Shown here: in pieces, positions 6,699-14,593 of the stretch | How the letters are laid out: each line of letters begins with the position of its first letter | Position numbering within the stretch: the first letter of the stretch is position 1 | Source of the DNA: a virus | IMG/VR virus record: IMGVR_UViG_3300032087_003911 | Span: 1 to 34,738 of that record | Length of the DNA: 34,738 nt | Reading direction: 5' to 3' (one strand) | Made by a program: the position numbers and the translations under genes | The notes under the pieces: generated by a model | The model's database searches: none | Told to the model about the DNA's origin: nothing | What the model saw: only the letters and a program-made list of their open reading frames with translations

Positions 6699-9098
6699 AA
6701 TACCTGATGAACTCACTGTACTTCTCTCTAGTTCTTGAGCAGAATTTACTTCTGACAATACCACCTGTGCTTTTAATGGTGCTTGTTCCTTTGAAGCAAT
6801 AGCAGAAGCTAATTGATTCACAGGACTAGCTCCTACTATGTTGAATGATGGCAATTGAGCTACTGCAGGAGCAGAAGAAGTACTTCCACCTGCACTACTA
6901 CTAGCTTTAGTTAGAGAAGCTATCTCTGCCTTTGCTTTCTTTCTAGCTGCTATAATAGAAGCTATTGTAGTTGCTATTGTTAGAGCCATAAGAGGAATCC
7001 CTGCAGGACCAAGTTGAGCCAAGAATCCACCTTGAGATGCTAAGGTGTCACCAACACCTTTAGCAGCGTTAGCACCCATCTGACTCATTAATAATGCACC
7101 TTGTTGCGCACTTAATTTACCCATAAGAACTAATTGCTGTACAGCTAGTTTTTGAGTAAGTATATGGTCTTGTATCTTAAACTTCTGTTTGACAGCAAAC
7201 ATGTTAGCTTCCATCATTTGAGTATTCACAAACTCAGCAAGACCTATTATCTTTTTGACTGTAAACAAATCTCTTTCTGCTTTGATTCGCTTAACCTGTA
7301 ACTCATTTTCTTTTGCATCTAACCTATCAAGACTTGATTTCTTTTCCTCTTCAGTCATTGATGTACTTGCATTAATCTCATCTCTTTCTCTATTGATTAA
7401 AGCAACCTGTCTTTGAAATCTAGATTGTCCCATTGAATCAAATTCATCTAGCAGACTAGTGAATTGAGTCATTATTTGAGCAACATTAGATGTGAGTTGT
7501 TTTAGATTCTCTAGCTCTAATCTTTCTTGTTCTTTAAGCTCATCTCTTCCTGCTTTTAAGGCTTTCTTAGTGCTTGATTTTATGAGTTTGATTCTTTCTT
7601 CCTCTGCTTTCTCTTCCTTCTTTAAAACCTCAGCTAAATGCTTCGCATGACGTTCTGCTTTAGCCTTATTTATCATTACATCATAAGCCTGGATCAAAGC
7701 CATTCTTTTCTCTTGATAGTCTTTTTCACCCCTAAACAACTCATCAAAAGTCTTTAATTGATTCTCTTTCTCTCTTTCTAGCCTTTGGTCTTCAGTTTCA
7801 TCTTCTGACTTGTTTATTCTTTCCTGTAGTTTTAGTAGGAATGCTAATCTTTTCTTCTCAAGGTCTTCTTGGTCTTTTAATGCTTTTTTGTTTGTGTCCC
7901 TGCTCTTTTCTTCAATATCTTGAATCTCTCTATTTAATTGAACTATTCTTGTTAGTTTAGGATTTCTAGCATCAACAAGATTATTTATTTGACCATCTAT
8001 TTTTTCAATCTTACTTCTTAAGTCTGCTTCTTCTTGTATGGTAGCTGAATTAACAGCTCTATAAAGTTCAATATCAAGACCTCTCTCAATGACTTGTTTT
8101 CTGTATTCATCTTGATTAAGAGCTGCTACTTTGCCTAACTGCTTTTCTACTTCTACTTGCTCCTCTTGAAGTTTCTTAACATTCTCTAAAGCTTCTTTAT
8201 CCTGTTCGTCTAAATCAGATTGAAGTTCTTTTAGCTTTAACTTGTTCCTAAGCAGTGTTATAAGTTCTTCTTCAGATATTCTTTGTTCTTTGTAAGAATC
8301 TAATATATCATCCTCTAAAATACCATAAGCTTTTATTGTCCTTATAATACTATCATCTATTTTTTGTCTACTAGAATCAATAGTACCTATAACTCTTTCT
8401 AGATTAGCTATCTGTGAAGCTCTATCAAAATCAAAGTCATCTAAAGCCTCTTTAGCTTCTGTTGTTTTTTGAGCAAAGGCTTCGAGTAGTGTTATAATTA
8501 ATTGGAAGGCGATAATAATACCCATTGGTCCCATCATCTGAGTACCTAGCTGTCTAAATGCAGCTGTAACTTTACCCATTCCTTTAATACTCTCTTTCTG
8601 TTTTGCTACAAGAGTGATAAATAAACTAGATAATTGAGAAAGGTTATTCGCAACACCTCTAATACCATAGTTAGCATCAGATATCGTTCTACCAAATTCA
8701 GTTAATGTAGCACCTGCAAGACCTGTGTTGGATGATTGTTGACCTAAAGCTCTAACAAATCCTAAAGAAGAGCCTGTAAGCTCTTCATATTGCTTATCAA
8801 GAACAGCTAACTTCTTAATAGTTAAATCATGTTGGTCTCTGGAGACAGCACTTGTTTTAGCTAATTTGACTAGATTTCTTGCATAATCCTCTATCCTTTG
8901 AGCAGTAATACCAAATTTTTGATTGAGCTGACGTTGAGCTTTATCTAATTTAGCTAATTCAGTTTCAAAATCGCCTATCTTTACTTTAGCACCATCTACT
9001 GCTCTTTCGAGTTGTACGATTCCATTATCATCAACAGATACGCTGATTAATATATTCTTAGGAACAGCTTGCGCTACTTTTATTCTTGGTTTCGCCAT
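6696..9098 (-). CDS. Tape measure protein
   Basis: 800 residues, the longest gene. Long, charged, helical stretches (about 15-120, 225-420 and 430-640, rich in E, K, Q, R, L) predict coiled coils. Hydrophobic segments lie near 188-210 (GPMGIIIAFQLIITLLEAFA) and near 705-725 (GIPLMALTIATTIASIIAA), as in tape measures that insert into the host membrane on ejection. By the usual rule of about 1.5 A per residue the tail would be near 120 nm. The end is Ser/Ala-rich (STSSAPAVAQLPSFNIVG). It follows the tail-tip genes in the tail operon. The start overlaps a 48-codon gene by 19 nt. Confidence 0.85.
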   Translation of the reverse strand: MAKPRIKVAQAVPKNILISVSVDDNGIVQLERAVDGAKVKIGDFETELAKLDKAQRQLNQKFGITAQRIEDYARNLVKLAKTSAVSRDQHDLTIKKLAVLDKQYEELTGSSLGFVRALGQQSSNTGLAGATLTEFGRTISDANYGIRGVANNLSQLSSLFITLVAKQKESIKGMGKVTAAFRQLGTQMMGPMGIIIAFQLIITLLEAFAQKTTEAKEALDDFDFDRASQIANLERVIGTIDSSRQKIDDSIIRTIKAYGILEDDILDSYKEQRISEEELITLLRNKLKLKELQSDLDEQDKEALENVKKLQEEQVEVEKQLGKVAALNQDEYRKQVIERGLDIELYRAVNSATIQEEADLRSKIEKIDGQINNLVDARNPKLTRIVQLNREIQDIEEKSRDTNKKALKDQEDLEKKRLAFLLKLQERINKSEDETEDQRLEREKENQLKTFDELFRGEKDYQEKRMALIQAYDVMINKAKAERHAKHLAEVLKKEEKAEEERIKLIKSSTKKALKAGRDELKEQERLELENLKQLTSNVAQIMTQFTSLLDEFDSMGQSRFQRQVALINRERDEINASTSMTEEEKKSSLDRLDAKENELQVKRIKAERDLFTVKKIIGLAEFVNTQMMEANMFAVKQKFKIQDHILTQKLAVQQLVLMGKLSAQQGALLMSQMGANAAKGVGDTLASQGGFLAQLGPAGIPLMALTIATTIASIIAARKKAKAEIASLTKASSSAGGSTSSAPAVAQLPSFNIVGASPVNQLASAIASKEQAPLKAQVVLSEVNSAQELERSTVSSSGI

Positions 9099-9226
9099 CT
9101 CTTAACTGTTTTTGTTACTTCTTTTAGGTTGGTTGGTGATTTATATTTTCCTTTTGCGATATCTATGTTCTCACTGATGCCATAGTAATCGCCTTGTTTT
9201 AACATCTCAAGAATAAACTCAATCAT
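9080..9226 (-). CDS. 48-residue tail-operon protein
   Basis: A short frame that fills the gap between the tail-tip gene and the tape measure. The ATG at 9226 overlaps the end of the upstream gene (ATGATTGA), and its stop lies inside the start of the tape-measure gene. It begins MIEFILEMLKQGDYYGIS and ends basic (TVKRWRNQE). The tight overlaps on both sides and the absence of other coding in the gap support translation. Function unknown. Confidence 0.5.
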   Translation of the reverse strand: MIEFILEMLKQGDYYGISENIDIAKGKYKSPTNLKEVTKTVKRWRNQE

Positions 9227-11276
9227 AACTATTAATTAATTCTAATGTTGTTTTACCATCTCTTAAACTTGCCTTCATAGAATTTATTCTGAAATACTTG
9301 TCTTTGTATAGTATCTTATGATATAACTTAATTTGTGTAAGTTGTGTTAGTGGCAGAACCAGCTCTAGCTTGATTAATCTACTCTTCTTGTCAAATATGT
9401 TTTCTATGTAGCTCTGGTAGAATCTCTTGAATAGAGTATCTACACCTGCAGGAGTGTCTGTAGCAGGATCAGCATCATATTCACTGAACTCATTAAACTC
9501 TGCATTGAAATGTATATTCTTAGTAGAGGTTTTTGTTTGTGAGTTTAGTGGTATATTAATATTACCATTATAGCCTGTGTGACCTGTTCTGTCTATATAA
9601 GAAATAATAAAACCTGCTGTCACATTTTCTACAAAGAATAGTAATGGTTTTTCTTTTATAGGTTTCTCTTCTCTGTCTACTGAATAACCCCAAGTTATGC
9701 CTGTAACATTTGAGAAGTCATAAGCATCAATTAGTCGCTCAAACTTCATGTGACTGAATGGTAGTTCTAGCTTAAATATATCTCCATCTATGTTTACTCC
9801 ATCAGCAGCTTTATATTCTACTTCACCCCATCTGAATTTATTAGTACTAACCTCTTCAAAGTGTTGTTTAGCTAATATCGTTTCTGATCCATTATACTCA
9901 AAGTCTATCTCCTTAAATGGAAGAGCTACTGCAACTTCATGTGAATCTGAATCAACATACTTATTAATGTCAATGACATCAGAAGAGTAGTACTCTTGTA
10001 ATGGAGTAACTTGTATTTTACCATCGTCTTGTACATAAGCAACCAAATTAAACATTCTAAATAATCCTGATAAGAACTCAATAACCTTCATCTTAGGAAG
10101 ATTATCTTTAGGGTTAAAGAAGAATGAAGCGTTATAAGTAGAGTTAAAAACAGAGAAAGTATCTGTAGCTACACCTTGACCATCTGTGTAAGTAGTACTA
10201 AAGCCTAATTGACTAAACGTTATGTCTTCTTCATAAGTATTTATTTCTATACTCAAGACATCAGAAGAAACAGCACTAATAGCTTCAAGAGTATTTAAGT
10301 TATTTGAGATGCCTTTGTATTCTGTAACAACTACATTGTTCTTTTTGACAAGAACATCAACTATCTTACCTCTAGAACCTGATGCAATATTTATAATAGG
10401 AGTGAATGTAGCTGTTTGAGCTACTGAAACATCTCCATTGGATAAAGAACCTCTGGAAGGTATTCCTAAAGTATTGGTTGAGGTTGCAGTATCCATTTCA
10501 ACAGAGTAACCACCTCCTGATACTAGTTTAGTGCCTTTAGCGTTCCTGTGACACCACATATACAATTTTTGGACATCTTCATTAGAATCCTTAAAAAAGC
10601 TGTCTGAAGCGAACTCTACACCTGTGTATTCATTCTCTATTGCAGTTATAAGTTTAGATAAACTGACTGCATATTTTAATTGCAGTAATTTAACACCTTG
10701 CTTAGTTGTAGAATCATGATATATGTTTCCAGAATTCTCTACTGTTTGGTTTGTGTCGTAGAAAATTCTTTGCTCAGGAGTTATTAATGGAATAGTGAAT
10801 CCTGCGTAGTCACCTGTTTGGATAGATGGGTCTTGTGTAAGCATGCCTAAGAGCCTTGTTTGGTCATACTCTAGGTCAAGATCCAGGTCTGATAATTCGT
10901 GCAGGTAGTCATCCCCTATTAAGTCTTTAAGCACAACTGTTTTACCAAAGAAAGTAACCTTGTATGAATGTGGTTTATTGTTCTTTAGCTCTACTGAATT
11001 TAGTGCGATTCTTCCTTTTTTATAAGGTAAGTTGCTTATCTCTATGTTAGCATCAACTCTTATCCTAGCATCAAAGCCATCTGTGATATTGTAGTTGTAA
11101 TAATGCTTAAATATCTTGTTGTTGGTTCTAGAAGCAGGTAATGTAAACTGATAAGTGAAAGCTGTAAAAACCTTACTCAAATCCTTTAGGTTTTTTAAGT
11201 TTTCATTTATGGTGATATTATCCCCTTTGAATAAATCAGCCTTAGTACCATCTATGTATAATTGAATCTCTCTCAC
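9219..11276 (-). CDS. Putative tail-tip / baseplate hub protein
   Basis: 685 residues. The N-terminal 120 residues (IQLYIDGTKADLFKGD, TAFTYQFTLPASRTN.., KHYYNYNITDGF, KKGRIALNSVEL) are the part I recognise from large tail genes near the tape measure in Bacteroidetes siphoviruses. A central region reads MKVIEFLSGLFRMFNLVAYVQDDGKIQVTPL, like the hub domain of tail-associated proteins, and the C-terminus ends in IKLYHKILYKDKYFRI..TTLELINSYD. Length and position fit a distal-tail or hub protein under the tape measure. No lysozyme or peptidase motif is visible. The start overlaps the upstream stop by one base. Confidence 0.55.
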   Translation of the reverse strand: MREIQLYIDGTKADLFKGDNITINENLKNLKDLSKVFTAFTYQFTLPASRTNNKIFKHYYNYNITDGFDARIRVDANIEISNLPYKKGRIALNSVELKNNKPHSYKVTFFGKTVVLKDLIGDDYLHELSDLDLDLEYDQTRLLGMLTQDPSIQTGDYAGFTIPLITPEQRIFYDTNQTVENSGNIYHDSTTKQGVKLLQLKYAVSLSKLITAIENEYTGVEFASDSFFKDSNEDVQKLYMWCHRNAKGTKLVSGGGYSVEMDTATSTNTLGIPSRGSLSNGDVSVAQTATFTPIINIASGSRGKIVDVLVKKNNVVVTEYKGISNNLNTLEAISAVSSDVLSIEINTYEEDITFSQLGFSTTYTDGQGVATDTFSVFNSTYNASFFFNPKDNLPKMKVIEFLSGLFRMFNLVAYVQDDGKIQVTPLQEYYSSDVIDINKYVDSDSHEVAVALPFKEIDFEYNGSETILAKQHFEEVSTNKFRWGEVEYKAADGVNIDGDIFKLELPFSHMKFERLIDAYDFSNVTGITWGYSVDREEKPIKEKPLLFFVENVTAGFIISYIDRTGHTGYNGNINIPLNSQTKTSTKNIHFNAEFNEFSEYDADPATDTPAGVDTLFKRFYQSYIENIFDKKSRLIKLELVLPLTQLTQIKLYHKILYKDKYFRINSMKASLRDGKTTLELINSYD

Positions 11277-12406
11277 TAGCGAACTTCATTTATCTTGTCA
11301 AATGCAAACTCTACTTCTATAGAATACTGAATCAATCCATCATTCACAGATGTTTTCTTTTCTAGAGAATCAGTAGTAATATTAACAGGAAGCACTGTAC
11401 CATTCTCATCTAGCCAAACATATTCTGACAGCATTAATTCTTCAAACACAGCATTATGTCCCTCGTCAATGAAATCAGTGTTAATAATCATGCTTTCTGA
11501 TCCATTCACCATATACTTCTGTTTTTGGTGACCATAAGTATCATAAGTAAGCGTGCTATAGTCTACAATGCTTTTGCTATAGTCCTCAGCAGTAGTACTG
11601 AATGATTTTACACTTTTATTGATAAACCATAATTCCTGTAAAGCTCCATGTCTATTATAGAACACAAGTTTAATAGGAGTGTATTTAGAACACCTAGTCT
11701 TTTTCAGAGTAAGGACTTTTGTCGCTACTCCATAAGTAACTGTTAGAGTTTCCTCGTCAAAGAATAAATCAGTAGTAGATATCCCTATATATTTTATCTT
11801 AGTATCTGCATCATTTGATGAGGTAAAAGATAGGTCTATACCTAAGTTTCCACTAACTCCATCTGTAATTGTATCCCAATAATCATCTAGTATCTCCCAA
11901 TCTGCTGAGCTGTGGTATGCAGATTGATATGAAGTAAACTCTGCTGATAATGTTGTGTAGTGATTCATTACAGGAATCTTAATGTCTTCTCCTTCCACAT
12001 AGTAATGAGTTGTGTTAGTTTGTAGAGGAGACTGGATCGTATCTGTTCTAGGATTTATTCCTTCACTAAAGTTGCCATATCCATCTACAGCAATATAATC
12101 TGTATCTGAATCTGAACCATAAGCACCACCCTCTGTAGACTTTGTAGCTATCCCTGTTCTAACCCATAAAGAATCATTTGATGTGCTATTCCAAACAGTG
12201 TTGTAATAATCTCTTATTAGCTCACTAATATCAAAAACAACATACCCTAAATCAGAATCTTTCTCTATGGTGTACTTTAAATTACTACTAAGTGTTGATG
12301 AGTTTCCTGTAGCTACATATAATTTTAGTCTAGCTCCATAGGATGTTGTCACCTTTATGAAGTAAGGACTTCTTGTATTAATTACTTTGGTACTAGTTAA
12401 AGCCAT
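11276..12406 (-). CDS. Putative tail protein, beta-rich
   Basis: 376 residues starting MALTSTKVINTRSPYFIKV, then a Ser/Thr-rich, beta-type sequence (LKLYVATGNSSTLSSNLKY, YVVFDISELIRDYYNTVW, KLVFYNRHGALQELWFINK, FEELMLSEYVWLDENG, YSIEVEFAFDKINEVR). I associate this architecture with the protein encoded just before the tail-tip hub in related phages, but I cannot name a family. It overlaps the upstream neck-protein gene by 14 nt and the hub gene by one base, so the tail operon is tightly packed here. Role at the tail tip or baseplate is inferred from position. Confidence 0.45.
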   Translation of the reverse strand: MALTSTKVINTRSPYFIKVTTSYGARLKLYVATGNSSTLSSNLKYTIEKDSDLGYVVFDISELIRDYYNTVWNSTSNDSLWVRTGIATKSTEGGAYGSDSDTDYIAVDGYGNFSEGINPRTDTIQSPLQTNTTHYYVEGEDIKIPVMNHYTTLSAEFTSYQSAYHSSADWEILDDYWDTITDGVSGNLGIDLSFTSSNDADTKIKYIGISTTDLFFDEETLTVTYGVATKVLTLKKTRCSKYTPIKLVFYNRHGALQELWFINKSVKSFSTTAEDYSKSIVDYSTLTYDTYGHQKQKYMVNGSESMIINTDFIDEGHNAVFEELMLSEYVWLDENGTVLPVNITTDSLEKKTSVNDGLIQYSIEVEFAFDKINEVR

Positions 12407-12893
12407 TTCTTCTGAATATTAAGTCTATATCTTTTGTTAGTGATTTGTCTATTTTATTATCTATATGCTTCTCTGTAGTTCTAATTGCATCACTCAAAAA
12501 GTTCACACCAATATAACCTCTCTTGTGTATTTTTTGGCTAATGATGTAAGCAATACCTTTTACTTCATAATCCTTGAATGTAGCAAGCTGTCCTTTTCTA
12601 CCTTTAAGCCTTGCTCTGTTTCGCATGACCCACCCTATCAAGATGTTTTTTAAGCCTACAGAACCAAATGTATCTGTTGGTGGTCTACCTTCATCTACCT
12701 GCTTACCATATGCTAAACCAATCAGATTAAAGGTGTATTTTGCAGCTCCTGTTCTGCTTTGTTTTACATCTAAACTTTTAAACAGCCTACCTCTATCCTT
12801 CTTTTTAGCTTTGCTGAGGTTACCTCTGGCTTCCCTAAGAAGCCTATAACTAGTTTCTTTTAGAAACGCTCTTAAATTATCACTAGCAGGCAT
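12393..12893 (-). CDS. Putative neck / tail-completion protein (HK97 gp10-like)
   Basis: 166 residues, basic. Features are an N-terminal helix with many Lys/Arg (NLSKAKKKDRGRLFKSL), the stretch LAYGKQVDEGRPP, a long GLKNILIGWVMRNRARLKG segment, and VKGIAYIISQKIHKRGYIGVNF. The 'YG--VDEGR-P' and 'RGY-G-NF' signatures occur in minor neck proteins of the HK97 gp10 type that join tail to connector. Its place in front of the tail genes fits. It overlaps both neighbours (11 and 14 nt). Confidence 0.5.
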   Translation of the reverse strand: MPASDNLRAFLKETSYRLLREARGNLSKAKKKDRGRLFKSLDVKQSRTGAAKYTFNLIGLAYGKQVDEGRPPTDTFGSVGLKNILIGWVMRNRARLKGRKGQLATFKDYEVKGIAYIISQKIHKRGYIGVNFLSDAIRTTEKHIDNKIDKSLTKDIDLIFRRNGFN

Positions 12894-13344
12894 CTATATC
12901 GTTATTTGCTATTTGTATTTGTAAAGTGAGACCCCAACCTGCTAACATGTTTTCATACCTGTCTTGAAATGGAATAGCAGAGGCATCAGAAACAAGCTGG
13001 AAGCCATCTCTGTATAGATCCCCTCTCCTCATTACAGACTGCAGTTTGTTTGCAGCTACTAATTGTGTATTGAGTACATCTTGCACATTAGTGTTGCCAT
13101 AATATCTATCTTCTTCCTGTAGCTCATTGATGGTGTCTACTACATCTATAAATAACACATCAACAGTCATAAAGATGACTTGTTCAGAAAATGTTACATC
13201 TCCTATTACCACATGCGCTAGTGGGAATATTGTTGTTTTATCCAAATCAATGTCAAAAAAATCACCAAAGGTTTTGGTGTGGGTGATTTTGTTTGAATCG
13301 ATATTGTCTTTAATTTTATCTAAGACTTGATAGACTTGTCTCAT
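12883..13344 (-). CDS. Putative tail terminator-like protein
   Basis: 153 residues with alternating alpha/beta pattern: MRQVYQVLDKIKDNI, then FPLAHVVIGDVTFSEQVIFMTVDVLFIDVVD, a helix NVQDVLNTQLVAANKLQSVMR, and a final YENMLAGWGLTLQIQIAN. A long N-terminal helix, a central sheet with an exposed loop and a final beta strand match the outline of tail terminator proteins that cap the tube. It is next to the neck-protein gene, as terminators often are. The identification is structural guesswork, not a sequence match. Confidence 0.4.
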   Translation of the reverse strand: MRQVYQVLDKIKDNIDSNKITHTKTFGDFFDIDLDKTTIFPLAHVVIGDVTFSEQVIFMTVDVLFIDVVDTINELQEEDRYYGNTNVQDVLNTQLVAANKLQSVMRRGDLYRDGFQLVSDASAIPFQDRYENMLAGWGLTLQIQIANNDIDAC

Positions 13345-13586
13345 TTATTTATCATTTTTATTTCTAATTCTGTTTTCTCTTTCTCAAAAGACAGCCATGT
13401 CAAACACTGACTTGCAGGGAGTCTTTCAACTTCTTCAAATTTTGTGACATCTCCTGATGCAAGTTGATAAAGCGATGAGTACCATCCCCACTTTCTGCTA
13501 AAGTTTCCTTGAGCGTTGTATTGCCCTTCATCTGTTCCTCCAAATAACTCATCATACAATCCAACAAATCCCTTCCTAAATGATAA
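13341..13586 (-). CDS. Frameshift extension of the tail-assembly chaperone (-1 frame)
   Basis: This 81-codon frame is open from the T9 slippery run to the stop at 13341 and lies in the -1 frame relative to the 13400-14101 gene. It has no ATG near its beginning; the first plausible independent start is a TTG at 13559. Its product (after LSFRKGFVGLYDELFGG) contains FSRKWGWYSSLYQLASGD and LPASQCLTWLSFEKEK, a segment I know from small genes next to tail genes in Bacteroidetes phages. Slipping at codons 171-172 gives a fusion of about 253 residues. This matches the G/GT arrangement of siphovirus tail-assembly chaperones. Confidence 0.65.
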   Translation of the reverse strand, partial: LSFRKGFVGLYDELFGGTDEGQYNAQGNFSRKWGWYSSLYQLASGDVTKFEEVERLPASQCLTWLSFEKEKTELEIKMINK

Positions 13587-14101
13587 AAAAAAACCATAGC
13601 ACCTAAAGCGATATTTACAGGAGCATCTCTCATTATATTAGAGTACTTGTGAGAACCTTCATATTCTTCTATTTGGTAAAACCCCTTTCTACTATTTGTG
13701 ATAGGTCTATACAAAACAGCCATTGCCTTATGCATAGTACTCCAATCTACAATGAACGATTCCAGATCAAGGAACTCACCAAAACTCATATCTTCTAACT
13801 TAGGTATGAAACCAAAAGTTATAGTCTTACCATTGGCATCAGTCATATCAAACTTCTGAACTAACCTATGCTCTGTGTCAAATAATGCATTTACCTTAAA
13901 TACAATATCACTAAACAGCTTTGCAGGTACTCCTTTGACATCCTTAAGGGATGCCTCACAGAATATCTCTACTGCTTTCATATTCAAGAAATGTCTATCC
14001 TCTGCATCTTTGTTCTGCTCAACAATACTCAAATACTTTTGGTATTTGTGTAGTTGAATAGCACTCAACTCCATTGGGAGATTCAATGTAAACTTCACCA
14101 T
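13400..14101 (-). CDS. Tail-assembly chaperone (short form, G-like)
   Basis: 233 residues. An acidic/helical protein (LHKYQKYLSIVEQNKDAEDR, FLNMKAVEIFCEASLKDV, PKLEDMSFGEFLDLESFIVDW) with DAPVNIALGAMVFFYHLG near residue 160-175, where the mRNA has nine consecutive Us. The frame continues 61 codons beyond that point, so both frames are coding over 13400-13586. It is the first gene of the tail operon, and its ATG stands 6 nt after the late element at 14108-14134. Chaperones of this type wrap the tape measure during tail assembly. The role is inferred from frameshift architecture and position more than from sequence similarity. Confidence 0.6.
   Translation of the reverse strand: MVKFTLNLPMELSAIQLHKYQKYLSIVEQNKDAEDRHFLNMKAVEIFCEASLKDVKGVPAKLFSDIVFKVNALFDTEHRLVQKFDMTDANGKTITFGFIPKLEDMSFGEFLDLESFIVDWSTMHKAMAVLYRPITNSRKGFYQIEEYEGSHKYSNIMRDAPVNIALGAMVFFYHLGRDLLDCMMSYLEEQMKGNTTLKETLAESGDGTHRFINLHQEMSQNLKKLKDSLQVSV
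13585..13593 (-). promoter_or_regulatory. T9 slippery site for -1 ribosomal frameshifting
   Basis: In the zero frame the minus strand reads GTT TTT TTT TAT (V-F-F-Y, residues 170-173), so a T_TTT_TTT heptamer is in register. After a -1 slip the next codons are TTA TCA TTT AGG and the frame stays open to 13341. A homopolymer of nine is otherwise risky in a coding region, and its placement exactly at the junction of two overlapping frames is the key evidence. I did not identify a clear downstream pseudoknot. Confidence 0.6.
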
Positions 14102-14107
14102 ATCTAT

Positions 14108-14134
14108 ATAACTGCTATTTTTTATTTTGTATTA
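14108..14134 (-). promoter_or_regulatory. Late-promoter-like element, copy D
   Basis: Minus strand TAATACA (14134-14128), 13 nt, CAGTTAT (14114-14108), then 6 nt to the ATG at 14101. Spacing between boxes and to the ATG is the same as in copies A and B; box 1 differs by one base. It would start the tail operon. Confidence 0.55.
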
Positions 14135-14291
14135 TGCCCTAGAAAATGAAACAAACTCTAGAAAGTCAGTTACTATTGTGTAGCCAATTTACTCAGCGAG
14201 CCTAAAGCGAGCTGTGATGTGCTGCAGCTAGACTCTAAGACAGAGAGCCATAACTATATTCTTTTTTTATTTATCTACTTACCATAGCTAT

Positions 14292-14324
14292 ATCATATGT
14301 GTTATCATTTCTAATCATATGTGT
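14292..14324. repeat. Pair of 11-bp direct repeats spaced 22 bp
   Basis: ATCATATGTGT occurs at 14292-14302 and again at 14314-14324. The 22-bp period is two turns of B-DNA, so both copies face the same side of the helix. This is a common layout for operator sites. Each copy also contains CATATG, a perfect inverted repeat. The binding protein is unknown. Confidence 0.5.
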
Positions 14325-14484
14325 GGAGTTTTAAATTCGAAATCGTTTGATTCTGTCTAAATTGGTTATTTAAGATGGCTACTATTGAATTTACGTTGAT
14401 TTTTCTGTTTAGCGCTGAGAAGCATTTTAAAGCGTTCTAAGAGACTTTCACAGTTCTGTGGTGTATAGTGTTGGATCCTGTGAG

Positions 14485-14523
14485 AAGTGCGCTTAAATCG
14501 CATCCTAGATACCTTCAGCGTTC
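14485..14523. repeat. Dispersed repeat block, copy 1
   Basis: AAGTGCGCTTAAA (14485-14497) is followed by CTAGATACCTTCAGCGTTCT (14504-14523). Both elements recur near 15872-15906 in the opposite order, so the cargo unit at 14594-15719 lies between two versions of the same pair of elements. Confidence 0.5.
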
Positions 14524-14533
14524 TGATTTGGGC

Positions 14534-14562
14534 AAAAAAAAGCCCATGCTATAAACATGGGC
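14534..14562 (-). terminator. Strong terminator of the GP88-like operon
   Basis: On the minus strand a perfect GCCCATG / CATGGGC stem with a 7-base loop is followed by eight Ts. It ends the two-gene unit 15719-14594 and isolates it from the tail operon. Confidence 0.85.
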
Positions 14563-14593
14563 AAACCTAAAAATGAAATGATTAATAAAAAAT

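Larger units (their letters stand above)
14102..14593. other. 492-base non-coding region between tail operon and GP88-like cargo unit
   Basis: No credible gene on either strand. From low to high coordinates it holds the tail-operon promoter element (14108-14134), a direct-repeat pair (14292-14302 and 14314-14324), words shared with other non-coding regions of this window (AGCATTTTAAAGCG near 14421, AAGTGCGCTTAAA at 14485-14497, CTAGATACCTTC at 14504) and the terminator of the cargo unit (14534-14562). The density of small repeats makes this a candidate control or replication-origin region. Confidence 0.6.

Noticed and set aside
9323-9349. Near match to the late element (TAACACA-N13-AAGTTAT)
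   Set aside because: It lies inside the tail-tip coding sequence, differs in box 1, and the next start codon is about 90 nt away. It could serve the tape measure, but chance is equally likely.
14375-14440. Short plus-strand ATG frame of about 22 codons in the non-coding region
   Set aside because: Too short, no leader similarity to the other plus-strand genes and no neighbouring partner.
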